In this document: one piece after another, positions 6,812 through 12,293 of the stretch
Layout of the letters: each line of letters opens with the position of its first letter
Position numbering within the stretch: the first letter of the stretch is position 1
NCBI GenBank assembly: GCA_034434895.1
Contig: DAOTYI010000148.1
Location: forward strand, 1 to 12,293
Length of the DNA: 12,293 bases
Direction of reading: 5' to 3'
DNA from: DAOTXL01 sp034434895
Lineage (GTDB): Bacteria > Chloroflexota > Anaerolineae > JAAYZQ01
Program-made: the position numbers and the translations under genes
Notes under the pieces: model-generated
Seen by the model: only the letters and a program-made list of their open reading frames with translations
Database searches by the model: none
Told to the model about the DNA's origin: nothing

Positions 6812-9071
6812 CCTCTTCCTCTTCATCCGGCCAGTTCATGGCCAGGGCAGAAAGCAGGGAGGTCGGATCGGCCCCTCGTTCGATCAGCTCCGAGAAGCGT
6901 TCAAAGGAGCGACGGGTCTGTTCAATCGTCTCCAACAGCTCCTCATCCCCGGTCTTGCGCGCCGTCCGGCGTGCCTGCCGCCAGTAGCGATTGGCCTCCC
7001 GCATCTCGCCGGCCGCCCCATAGCTGGCCCCCACGTGATAATTGGCCCAGCCATGCTCCGGGTCGAGGCGCAAGGCCTGGTCAAAGAAGTGGAGGGCCCG
7101 GGGAGTGTTGTCATGGTCCAGATAGAAGCTGCCCACTTCTACCAGTTCGTCCGGGTCCCCTGCCGCCGCCTTTTCGGCCCGCCGCAGGTACTCTTCGCCC
7201 GGCCCGGCCTGGTGGTGCTTGAAGCGACAGTCGGCAATATCCAGATAGAAGGTGGCCGGGAGATGGCCTGCCTTCTGCGTCGGTCCGGCCAGCTCCTCGG
7301 CCCGGTCGATCACCCATTCGGCCTCTTCAGGCTGCCTGGCCGCGTGGCACAGGTCCACGGCCATGTGGTACAGGTCCAGGTCCAGCGGTTTCAGGGCAAA
7401 GGCTCGTTCCATTTCCTGGCGGGCGGCCTGTGGGTTCTGCTTGAGAAGGTGGCAAAAGGCACAGTCCAGAACCAGATCCGCCTCCTCCGGGGTGTATTCC
7501 AGGGCTTCCCGGTAGGAGGCCAGGGCCTGATCCGGTTTTCCGGTGTGTGCCAGCCGGTCCCCTTCCTGCCTCAACAGGTCGGCCAGGCGCTCGCGGGCTT
7601 CCAGGTGCTTGGGTTCGAGAGTCAGGACCTGTTTCCACAGCTTTCGGGCGCGGGCCAGGTAGCCGTCCCCTTCATCAATCCGGGCGGCACGGACCAGAGC
7701 CCCCACATGGTTCGGCTGCCGGTCCAGGATGCGCCCCACTTCGTTGCTGGCCGCGTTCCAGTGTCCCTCGGCTGCCAGGGCATCTACCAGTTCCAGGCGC
7801 AGGTCAGGGTTGTCGGGATCGTTCTTGATGGCGTTGCGCAGGGTGGCGATCGCTTCTTCGGCACGGCCGGCCCGCCGGTAACAGTCGGCCACGTGGCCCC
7901 ACAACAGGGCTACCTGCTGGGGAGTAAGGGCGTCGGCGGCGTTGGCTTTGCGTGGGCGGCGGCGGATGACTTCGCGCCATAGCCCGGCTGCCTCCAGGAA
8001 ATGGCCGTTCTTTTCGCAGGCCAGGGCCAGGTTTTGGATCAAGGGCCGGCTGTTCTCCCCCAGGCTTTGGGCCTGCCGCCAGTGTTCGAGGGCCTGGCCC
8101 CACCGCCCGGCCTGAGCTTCGGCATAGCCGGCATGGAGGTGGGCATAGAGGGCCAGCTCCCTCAATGCAGGGCCGGTCCTGTCCAGGACCAGGGCAGCAT
8201 CGGCCAGGGAGGCGGCCTCGTCCCATCGGGCGGCGGCCATGGCCGCTTCAGCGCGGCGGTGGTACAACACCTTCAGGTTGTCCCGCAATGCCGGAGTGTC
8301 CAGCCCCAGGCGACGGGCGGCTTCCCAATGGCCTTGAGCGGCTTCCAGGTTGTGCGGCTCTTGCTGCAACACCTCCACGCCGAGCGCGTAGGCGGCCAGC
8401 GCCCGAACCGGCGGTGGCCGGTCGGCGGCCTGGGCGATGGCGTGGAGGGTGTCTCTGGCCCTGCTGTCCCCCGCCTGCAGGGCGGCCAGTGCTGACCACA
8501 TCTGCCCCGCGTCGGAAGGTGGGGATCCGGTCTGGGCCTTCCTGCCGGCCGGTGATTGACCGCACACCAGGCCGACCAGCGGCATGAGCTCTGCCTGCCG
8601 GGCGGGCGGAAGCGCTTTCCATTCGGCGGTCTGGATGGGGTTTCTGTCTTTCTCCAGCATGCTCAGGACGGCCATCTCGGCGGCACGGCTGAAGGTCGGG
8701 TCGGCATCCAGAGCCAGGCGATAGGCCGTCAGGGCGATCTCCAGGTTGCCCAGGCGATGATGGGCCAGGCCCAGGTGGTAGGCATAGTGTGGCCTGTCGG
8801 GAGCCAGGCGGGCGGCGCTGTCCAGATCGGACAGGCCGGCGTCCTGTTGCTGCTGACGATAGAAACGGGCCAGTCCACGGCGAAAATAGACCTCGGCCAG
8901 GGCAGCGGTCAGCCGGGGCGAAGGGGTTTCCCGGTTGGCCTGTTCCCAGGCGGCAATGGCTCCGTCGTAGTCGCCCTGGTGGAGGGCTTCCTGTCCGCGG
9001 AGGATCGGGTTGGTAGCAGCCCGGCGTGCCTTAAGCCTGGCCTGCCGCGAGGCCCCTTTCTTCTTAGCCAC
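6795..9071 (-). CDS. Large TPR-repeat protein heading the chaperone operon
   Basis: The 758-aa product opens with a basic stretch (MAKKKGASRQARLKARRAA) and is then built almost wholly of tetratricopeptide-type helix pairs. Clear units include AYHLGLAHHRLGNLEIALTA (97-116), VADCYRRAGRAEEAIATLRN, LRQEGDRLAHTGKPDQALAS and NYHVGASYGAAGEMREANRY, with the usual small-residue and Pro-turn spacing. There is no signal peptide or membrane segment. The C-terminus is acidic and aromatic (WPDEEEEDDSFW). The start is GTG at 9071, with GGGAAAG about 9 nt upstream. It is the first gene after the promoter at 9279-9307, and its last codons overlap the J-protein gene. TPR domains commonly bind chaperone tails or client proteins, so a scaffold or client-recruiting role for the Hsp70 is inferred; the exact partner cannot be read from the sequence. 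Confidence 0.85.
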   Translation of the reverse strand: MAKKKGASRQARLKARRAATNPILRGQEALHQGDYDGAIAAWEQANRETPSPRLTAALAEVYFRRGLARFYRQQQQDAGLSDLDSAARLAPDRPHYAYHLGLAHHRLGNLEIALTAYRLALDADPTFSRAAEMAVLSMLEKDRNPIQTAEWKALPPARQAELMPLVGLVCGQSPAGRKAQTGSPPSDAGQMWSALAALQAGDSRARDTLHAIAQAADRPPPVRALAAYALGVEVLQQEPHNLEAAQGHWEAARRLGLDTPALRDNLKVLYHRRAEAAMAAARWDEAASLADAALVLDRTGPALRELALYAHLHAGYAEAQAGRWGQALEHWRQAQSLGENSRPLIQNLALACEKNGHFLEAAGLWREVIRRRPRKANAADALTPQQVALLWGHVADCYRRAGRAEEAIATLRNAIKNDPDNPDLRLELVDALAAEGHWNAASNEVGRILDRQPNHVGALVRAARIDEGDGYLARARKLWKQVLTLEPKHLEARERLADLLRQEGDRLAHTGKPDQALASYREALEYTPEEADLVLDCAFCHLLKQNPQAARQEMERAFALKPLDLDLYHMAVDLCHAARQPEEAEWVIDRAEELAGPTQKAGHLPATFYLDIADCRFKHHQAGPGEEYLRRAEKAAAGDPDELVEVGSFYLDHDNTPRALHFFDQALRLDPEHGWANYHVGASYGAAGEMREANRYWRQARRTARKTGDEELLETIEQTRRSFERFSELIERGADPTSLLSALAMNWPDEEEEDDSFW
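6812..6823 (-). promoter_or_regulatory. Ribosome binding site deciding the J-protein start
   Basis: AAGAGGAAGAGG on the minus strand directly precedes the ATG at 6811, with AGGA 5 nt from it. The same bases encode the acidic tail of the TPR protein, so one stretch serves both as coding sequence and as the signal for the next gene. Confidence 0.55.
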
Positions 9072-9163
9072 GATTGTTGCTTTCCCGTTTTCCTGCTGGC
9101 CTGGTTCCGGCCCTGTCTATGGCTGCCGGAAGCGACATCATCTTGTGACAACCTGCCCCACGG

Positions 9164-9180
9164 GCCGATTGGAAATCGGC
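9164..9180. repeat. Perfect 7-bp hairpin in the TPR operon leader
   Basis: GCCGATT (9164-9170) pairs with AATCGGC (9174-9180) across a 3-nt loop. It lies about 93 nt before the TPR start codon within the predicted leader. It resembles short palindromic repeats dispersed between genes; it could also act as a leader RNA hairpin. Confidence 0.5.
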
Positions 9181-9209
9181 CTCTCTGGGCGCCTGCGCCG
9201 GTGCGGAAA

Positions 9210-9235
9210 CAGCGGTCGGCGCCGGGCGACCGCTG
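9210..9235. repeat. Perfect 9-bp hairpin in the TPR operon leader
   Basis: CAGCGGTCG (9210-9218) and CGACCGCTG (9227-9235) are perfect inverted copies around an 8-nt GC-rich loop. In the minus-strand leader it would form a stable stem about 40 nt after the predicted transcription start. No U-run follows, so it is not a typical terminator. Confidence 0.55.
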
Positions 9236-9278
9236 GCCGGAGGCCCCAGGCGGGCGATTTCAGTCGGCGTGAGTATCA

Positions 9279-9307
9279 ATTTTACATCAAACGGGGAACG
9301 ATGGCAA
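9279..9307 (-). promoter_or_regulatory. Sigma70-type promoter for the TPR-J-GrpE-Hsp70 operon
   Basis: On the minus strand TTGCCA (9307-9302) and TAAAAT (9284-9279) are separated by exactly 17 nt. Transcription would start near 9272, giving a leader of about 200 nt before the GTG at 9071. The promoter is of housekeeping type; no heat-shock sigma32 pattern or CIRCE was found. Confidence 0.55.
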
Positions 9308-9333
9308 TTCCGGCCAGGACTGCGGCAGCGAAT

Positions 9334-9362
9334 TTGCCTTTTCCGCTCCCCCCAGGTATAAT
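9334..9362 (+). promoter_or_regulatory. Sigma70-type promoter for the DUF364 gene
   Basis: TTGCCT (9334-9339) and a perfect TATAAT (9357-9362) are separated by 17 nt. Transcription would begin near 9369, so the 34-nt repeat pair lies inside a leader of about 139 nt. It is back to back with the minus-strand promoter, with 26 bp between the two -35 boxes. Confidence 0.6.
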
Positions 9363-9388
9363 GCAGGAGAGCAGCGGATCGGCCTGGC

Positions 9389-9467
9389 ACAGGCTGAAGC
9401 CTGCGCTATAGGTGGCTCACACAGGGGGCCCAGACAGGCTGAAGCCTGTGCTACGGGTCGCTCACAC
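9389..9467 (+). repeat. Two copies of a 34-nt REP-like palindromic repeat
   Basis: Copies at 9389-9422 and 9434-9467 have a 45-nt period and share ACAGGCTGAAGCCTG, then GCTA, then GGT and GCTCACAC, with four mismatches. Each contains the inverted pair CAGGCT-GA-AGCCTG, able to form a small hairpin. The core resembles dispersed short repeats seen in many environmental bacterial genomes (from memory). Confidence 0.65.
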
Positions 9468-9507
9468 GGCTAAAAACCTTGTGTCCTGCGAGAAATAGGG
9501 GGCAGCC

Positions 9508-10266
9508 ATGGGTGTTCTTGACGATCTGCTGGCCTTGTTGCCGGAGGAACCGATCCCGGTGCATCAGGTGCGGATCGGAGCGTTTTGGACGGTGGTCTGG
9601 ACCGGGCGGGGGGCAGGTCTGGCCTCGACGCAACGGGACACACAAACCCCCCACGGCCAGAGCCTGATCCGCTGGGCCGGCGACCTGGCGGCCCACAGCG
9701 CCCAGGAACTGGCCGGACTGGTTCGATCCGACAGCCCGATGGAGGTCGGGCTGGGGATGGCGGCGGTCAACGCCCTGCTGGAGGTGGAGGAGGCGGCGTT
9801 GACCGAGCACAATGCCGCCGACGAAATCATCCGCCGGGGGAGGGGAAAGCGGGTTGTGGTCGTCGGCCATTTCCCTTTCCTGCCCGATGTGCGGCAGGCT
9901 GCCGCTCACCTGGACGTGCTGGAGCTTGACCCGCGCCCTGGCGAACTGCCTGCGGAGGCTGCCGCCGAGGTGATCCCCCAGGCCGACGTGGTGGCCATCA
10001 CCGGCACGTCGCTGCTCAACCGGACCTTTGAGGGGCTGGTCCGGCTTTGCCGCCCCGATGCTTATGTGCTGGTGCTCGGCCCCACCACGCCTCTGTCGCC
10101 GGTGCTGTTTGACTATGGTGTGGACCTGATCGCCGGGACGCGGGTGGTGGACCCGATTGCTGCTCTGGAGACGGCCGGCCAGGGGGCCATCTTTCGCCAG
10201 ATGCGCGGGGTGCGGCTGGTCACGATGGTGAAGACGGGGTGGCAGAAGGCGAAAGAGCGGAGGTGA
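9508..10266 (+). CDS. DUF364-family Rossmann-like protein (putative heavy-metal chelation)
   Basis: The 252-aa product matches the layout of the DUF4213/DUF364 family. The N-terminal enolase-like part includes VRIGAFWTVVWT (21-32) and GLGMAAVNALL (81-91). The Rossmann-like C-terminal domain has RVVVVGHFPFLPDVR (115-129), VLELDPRPGE (137-146), ADVVAITGTSLLNRTFEGL (159-177), LVLGPTTPLSPVLFDYGVD (188-206) and LIAGTRVVDP (207-216). Proteins of this family are proposed to handle metals or metal chelators, and structural work shows a SAM-like fold; no member's exact reaction is certain enough to transfer. It is cytoplasmic, with no signal peptide. AGGGGG upstream of the ATG at 9508 is a plausible ribosome site. 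The gene is monocistronic and its last 47 nt overlap the end of the opposing nucleotidyltransferase gene. Confidence 0.85.
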   Translation: MGVLDDLLALLPEEPIPVHQVRIGAFWTVVWTGRGAGLASTQRDTQTPHGQSLIRWAGDLAAHSAQELAGLVRSDSPMEVGLGMAAVNALLEVEEAALTEHNAADEIIRRGRGKRVVVVGHFPFLPDVRQAAAHLDVLELDPRPGELPAEAAAEVIPQADVVAITGTSLLNRTFEGLVRLCRPDAYVLVLGPTTPLSPVLFDYGVDLIAGTRVVDPIAALETAGQGAIFRQMRGVRLVTMVKTGWQKAKERR

Positions 10267-10603
10267 GGTCAATCCCTTCGCTGATGATGGCCAGGTAGAG
10301 GGGAAAGCGATGGCGGGAGAGTTTGTCCCATTGGGTGCGGCCCACAGTGTGCACCGAGATCAAAAGATCGTGCTCCAGCGAAACCCTCGCCGCCAGCCGG
10401 CGCACGGTCCAGGCAAGTTCAGGGTTATCGTCGGCCAGACGGACCAGGAGATCCACATCGGAATCGGGGCCGGCATCCCCTCGGGCTTTTGAGCCAAAGA
10501 GGATAACCGACTGCACGGAACTGCCACATTGGGCATACAGCCGTTGTACAAACGTATCCAGGGCTCGCTGTTCGGTGTGTGTCAACGATCCCTGTCTTTT
10601 CAT
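10220..10603 (-). CDS. MNT-type minimal nucleotidyltransferase (antitoxin of HEPN/MNT pair)
   Basis: This 127-aa protein has the minimal nucleotidyltransferase signature GSX10DXD: G37-S38, then D49 and D51 (FGSKARGDAGPDSDVDLLV). A possible third acidic ligand is D79 in LEHDLLISVH. In the MntA-HepT system such enzymes modify the HEPN toxin with AMP and silence it. The ATG at 10603 overlaps the HEPN stop by 4 nt (ATGA), implying translational coupling. The last dozen residues are low complexity (SPSATPSSPS) and lie antisense to the end of the DUF364 gene, so the frame probably runs past an ancestral stop. The fold call is firm and the antitoxin role follows from the pairing. Confidence 0.87.
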   Translation of the reverse strand: MKRQGSLTHTEQRALDTFVQRLYAQCGSSVQSVILFGSKARGDAGPDSDVDLLVRLADDNPELAWTVRRLAARVSLEHDLLISVHTVGRTQWDKLSRHRFPLYLAIISEGIDLTSALSPSATPSSPS

Positions 10604-11019
10604 GTCTGGATACCCTCCCTGTCCAGGAGATACACCGCGATCCGTTCGACAAAACGGCGTGCCGCATCCAATGCCTTCTCGGCCAATGTTCGGTCCGATT
10701 CAAATATGATCTCGTAATCACTTCCGATTCTGGAGTCCATCACGGCGCCATAGAGATCGCTATATTCGGCTTCGATCAGCCCCGGTTTGACGAAAAATTC
10801 GCGGAATGCAGCAATCACCCCTGAATGCTTGCTGCGGCTGACCCCTTCGGTCAATAACAGGCCGCTGGCAGCGTAAAAAATGGCATAGTAGGCCCGGTTG
10901 ATAACCGTGTCGTAAAAGCCATGTTCCAGGCTCGAAGCTGCTGAGTTCAGGGCATGGCGGGCGTGGTCGAGATAGCTTTTGATCTGATAGCGACGATTCA
11001 GAATTTCCTCTTCTTCCAT
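10600..11019 (-). CDS. HEPN-domain protein (putative toxin of HEPN/MNT pair)
   Basis: This 139-aa all-helical protein matches the HEPN domain (UPF0332-like): AYYAIFYAASGLLLTEGVSR (43-62), then SKHSGVIAAFREFFVKPGL (63-81). HEPN toxins are RNases with an RX4-6H motif. Here R42 is present, but the place where His often sits is Tyr (RAYYAIFY), so the RNase motif is degenerate or differently placed. It is the first gene of a two-gene unit with the nucleotidyltransferase. The ATG at 11019 lies only 9 nt after a perfect -10 box and has no Shine-Dalgarno sequence, so the message is probably leaderless. It could be an RNase toxin, or a non-catalytic partner of the nucleotidyltransferase. Confidence 0.87.
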   Translation of the reverse strand: MEEEEILNRRYQIKSYLDHARHALNSAASSLEHGFYDTVINRAYYAIFYAASGLLLTEGVSRSKHSGVIAAFREFFVKPGLIEAEYSDLYGAVMDSRIGSDYEIIFESDRTLAEKALDAARRFVERIAVYLLDREGIQT

Positions 11020-11028
11020 AGCCAGTTT

Positions 11029-11057
11029 ATTATAAGGTGATCGGCCAGAAAAGTCAA
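11029..11057 (-). promoter_or_regulatory. Near-consensus sigma70 promoter of the HEPN/MNT operon
   Basis: On the minus strand TTGACT (11057-11052) and a perfect TATAAT (11034-11029) are separated by exactly 17 nt, the strongest promoter match in the window. Only 9 nt separate the -10 from the ATG at 11019, so transcription should start within about 3 nt of the start codon. Confidence 0.75.
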
Positions 11058-11059
11058 TC

Positions 11060-11069
11060 CCTGATCAGG
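11060..11069. promoter_or_regulatory. Perfect 10-bp palindrome beside the HEPN promoter, possible operator
   Basis: CCTGATCAGG is a perfect palindrome just upstream of the -35 box and overlapping the serine hydrolase stop codon. A related half-site, TGATCGG (11038-11044), lies in the promoter spacer 24 nt away. Toxin-antitoxin promoters are often autoregulated, so an operator is plausible; no DNA-binding domain is visible in either product. Confidence 0.4.
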
Positions 11070-12293
11070 TGCCGCTTTCGCTGCCTTTCTCCGGCGGTGG
11101 CGGGGTCCAGGGTGGCCGGGGCCAGAAGGGGGCGTTCGGGTTGAAATAGTTGTAGAGCAGGTTGCTCACGTCGCGGTAAAGCGGCTGGACGATCCCAAAG
11201 TCAATCCAGGGTGAATCCTGCCAGATGTAAAAGCTGATGAGCCATGTCGCCCCTGGCGAAAAGACGATGCCCACCTCGCCGCGCGTATCGCCCCACGGGA
11301 CATCATAGCCGGCAAAGCCGTGCTTGTGTGCCAGCCTGACCTCAGGCGGGATGCCGGCGCCCAGCATGTTGCGCAGGTCGTTGGCGGCCATGATCTCTAT
11401 CATATCCTGGCAGACTGTGGGGGTGATGACGTTGGGATAGAGGCGGCGCAGGGGGCCCTGGTCCTGGGTGCAGCGGTAGATCATCTCCAGCAGGTTGGCC
11501 ATTTCTCGGGGAGTGGCCCGCACGCAGCGGTCATAGCGCGGCGTTTCGGCCTGGGGGAGCCAGAAACCGGCGGATGGCCAGATGCCCGGACCGGCTGTCC
11601 ACACCACCTGCCCCTCCGGGTGCTGGCGCGCTTCCAGGCGGAAGGGGGCGCACAGATAGAAATTGGCCAGCCCCAGGCGATGCATGGTGTTGGTCACCTT
11701 CCTGGCCCCTTCATAGGCCGATCCCCCTCCTACGGCGGCCAGCAACCGGTTGGCACAGGGGTTGCAGGAGGAGCTACCCAGCATGTCCAGCAACTCCTGA
11801 TGGGTCTGGGCATCCACCTGACCGCCGTAGTAGCGATAGACCTCGACCATGATGCCGATCTTGACGATGCTCATGCCTGACAGGACATAATCTACATTCG
11901 ACTCGTAGATCACCTGGTCTGTGTCCAGGTTTTTGACCAGGATGCTGCTCACGCCGGGGAACCGGGCCAGCCGTGCTTTCAGCGGCGGGAGGAGCAAGCC
12001 GGGCGTGATGGGCGGCGGGGGCACCAGGTCTGGCTCGAAGGTGATGGGCCGGGTTACGCCGGCCCGCAGCGACAGTTCCACCAGGCTGGTGGCCCGGGTG
12101 AGGTTGAAGGTATAGCCCGGCCGGCCCGGTTCGAACAGGTAAGCATAGGTGGTAGTCAGCGTGCCCTTGTAGCCGGCAAAGTGAGGAAAGGTCCAGGTCA
12201 GCGGGCCGGTGTAGCTGACAACAGGTGTGCCCTCGATCCCACCGGTGGTGCTGATGGGCAGGGTGGCGGTGTAGAAGCGGGGGGGTGTGGGGG
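11065..12293 (-). CDS. Class A beta-lactamase-fold serine hydrolase (5' end outside window)
   Basis: The frame stays open from 12293 to the stop at 11065 (about 408 codons seen), so the true start lies outside; a GTG at 12081 is internal. The visible N-terminal part is rich in Thr, Tyr and Gly and looks extracellular (YTGPLTWTFPHFAGYKGTLT), ending in a Pro-rich linker (PDLVPPPPITPG). The catalytic domain carries the penicilloyl-serine transferase motifs. Numbered from the GTG at 12081, these are SIVK (S71, K74), SCN (S105-N107, the SDN equivalent) and KHG (253-255, the KTG equivalent). The omega-loop ExxLN with the deacylating Glu of true class A enzymes is not seen. Six cysteines (C106, C109, C144, C186, C204, C224) suggest disulfides in an exported protein. 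A cell-wall hydrolase or peptidase-like role is more likely than beta-lactam resistance. Its stop is 8 bp from the HEPN -35 box. Confidence 0.82.
   Translation of the reverse strand, partial: PTPPRFYTATLPISTTGGIEGTPVVSYTGPLTWTFPHFAGYKGTLTTTYAYLFEPGRPGYTFNLTRATSLVELSLRAGVTRPITFEPDLVPPPPITPGLLLPPLKARLARFPGVSSILVKNLDTDQVIYESNVDYVLSGMSIVKIGIMVEVYRYYGGQVDAQTHQELLDMLGSSSCNPCANRLLAAVGGGSAYEGARKVTNTMHRLGLANFYLCAPFRLEARQHPEGQVVWTAGPGIWPSAGFWLPQAETPRYDRCVRATPREMANLLEMIYRCTQDQGPLRRLYPNVITPTVCQDMIEIMAANDLRNMLGAGIPPEVRLAHKHGFAGYDVPWGDTRGEVGIVFSPGATWLISFYIWQDSPWIDFGIVQPLYRDVSNLLYNYFNPNAPFWPRPPWTPPPPEKGSESGT

Larger units (their letters stand above)
9072..9507. other. Divergent intergenic region with two promoters, two hairpins and a REP-like pair
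   Basis: No credible gene is present in these 436 bp. From left to right they hold the leader of the TPR operon with hairpins at 9164-9180 and 9210-9235, a minus-strand promoter (9279-9307), a plus-strand promoter (9334-9362) and two copies of a 34-nt repeat (9389-9467). No CIRCE element (TTAGCACTC-N9-GAGTGCTAA) is visible, so HrcA control of this Hsp70 operon is not supported. Confidence 0.75.

Noticed and set aside
7035..7982. Plus-strand 315-codon open frame
   Set aside because: It is antisense to the TPR gene, with low-complexity composition and no motif or ribosome site.
9064..9390. Minus-strand 108-codon frame upstream of the TPR gene
   Set aside because: It spans both predicted promoters and hairpins and overlaps the TPR start, with no ribosome site or domain.
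9389..9467. CRISPR-like repeat pair
   Set aside because: There are only two imperfect copies with an 11-nt gap and no cas genes; it is a REP-like repeat.
11065..12081. Serine hydrolase starting with GTG at 12081 (338 aa)
   Set aside because: The same frame is open to the window edge and encodes plausible extracellular sequence, so the GTG is internal and the gene is partial.

Overview
The window is GC-rich, densely coded bacterial DNA with codon bias strong enough to open long antisense frames. Sigma70-type promoters, intergenic hairpin repeats and the gene mix (short Hsp70 operon, 8-oxoguanine-deaminase-like amidohydrolase, DUF364 protein, cobalamin-type radical SAM protein) suggest a Chloroflexota bacterium, perhaps of the Anaerolineae. 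That placement is an inference from gene style, not a marker-gene result. No rRNA, tRNA, CRISPR array or transposase is visible.

Layout from left to right. Positions 1-181 hold a small repeat-bearing intergenic region with a good promoter for a plus-strand radical SAM gene (182-1519). This gene converges, through a perfect 9-bp hairpin (1536-1568), on a six-gene minus-strand cluster running from 9071 down to 1574. In transcription order the cluster is: a 758-aa TPR protein, a small J-domain protein, GrpE, a short Hsp70, an acidic protein with a C-terminal cysteine cluster, and an amidohydrolase. The first four are tightly coupled (17-nt overlap, then 6-nt and 14-nt gaps) and look like a self-contained chaperone module. 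The last two follow after gaps of 118 and 33 nt. A 436-bp intergenic region (9072-9507) carries back-to-back promoters: one for the chaperone cluster with a structured leader of about 200 nt, and one for a plus-strand DUF364 gene (9508-10266) whose leader contains two copies of a 34-nt REP-like repeat.

The DUF364 gene overlaps by 47 bp, tail to tail, with a HEPN/MNT nucleotidyltransferase pair on the minus strand (11019 to 10220). That pair has a near-consensus promoter placed so close to the start codon that the mRNA is probably leaderless. The right end holds most of a secreted-looking class A beta-lactamase-fold serine hydrolase, whose N-terminus lies beyond the window.

The most interesting unit is the chaperone module. 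Its only J-domain carries HPP instead of the catalytic HPD. The Hsp70 lacks a full lid and the usual C-terminal tail. The operon is headed by a large TPR protein with an acidic C-terminus and followed by an unrecognised acidic, cysteine-cluster protein. It looks like a dedicated, divergent Hsp70 system rather than the housekeeping DnaK-DnaJ-GrpE set.
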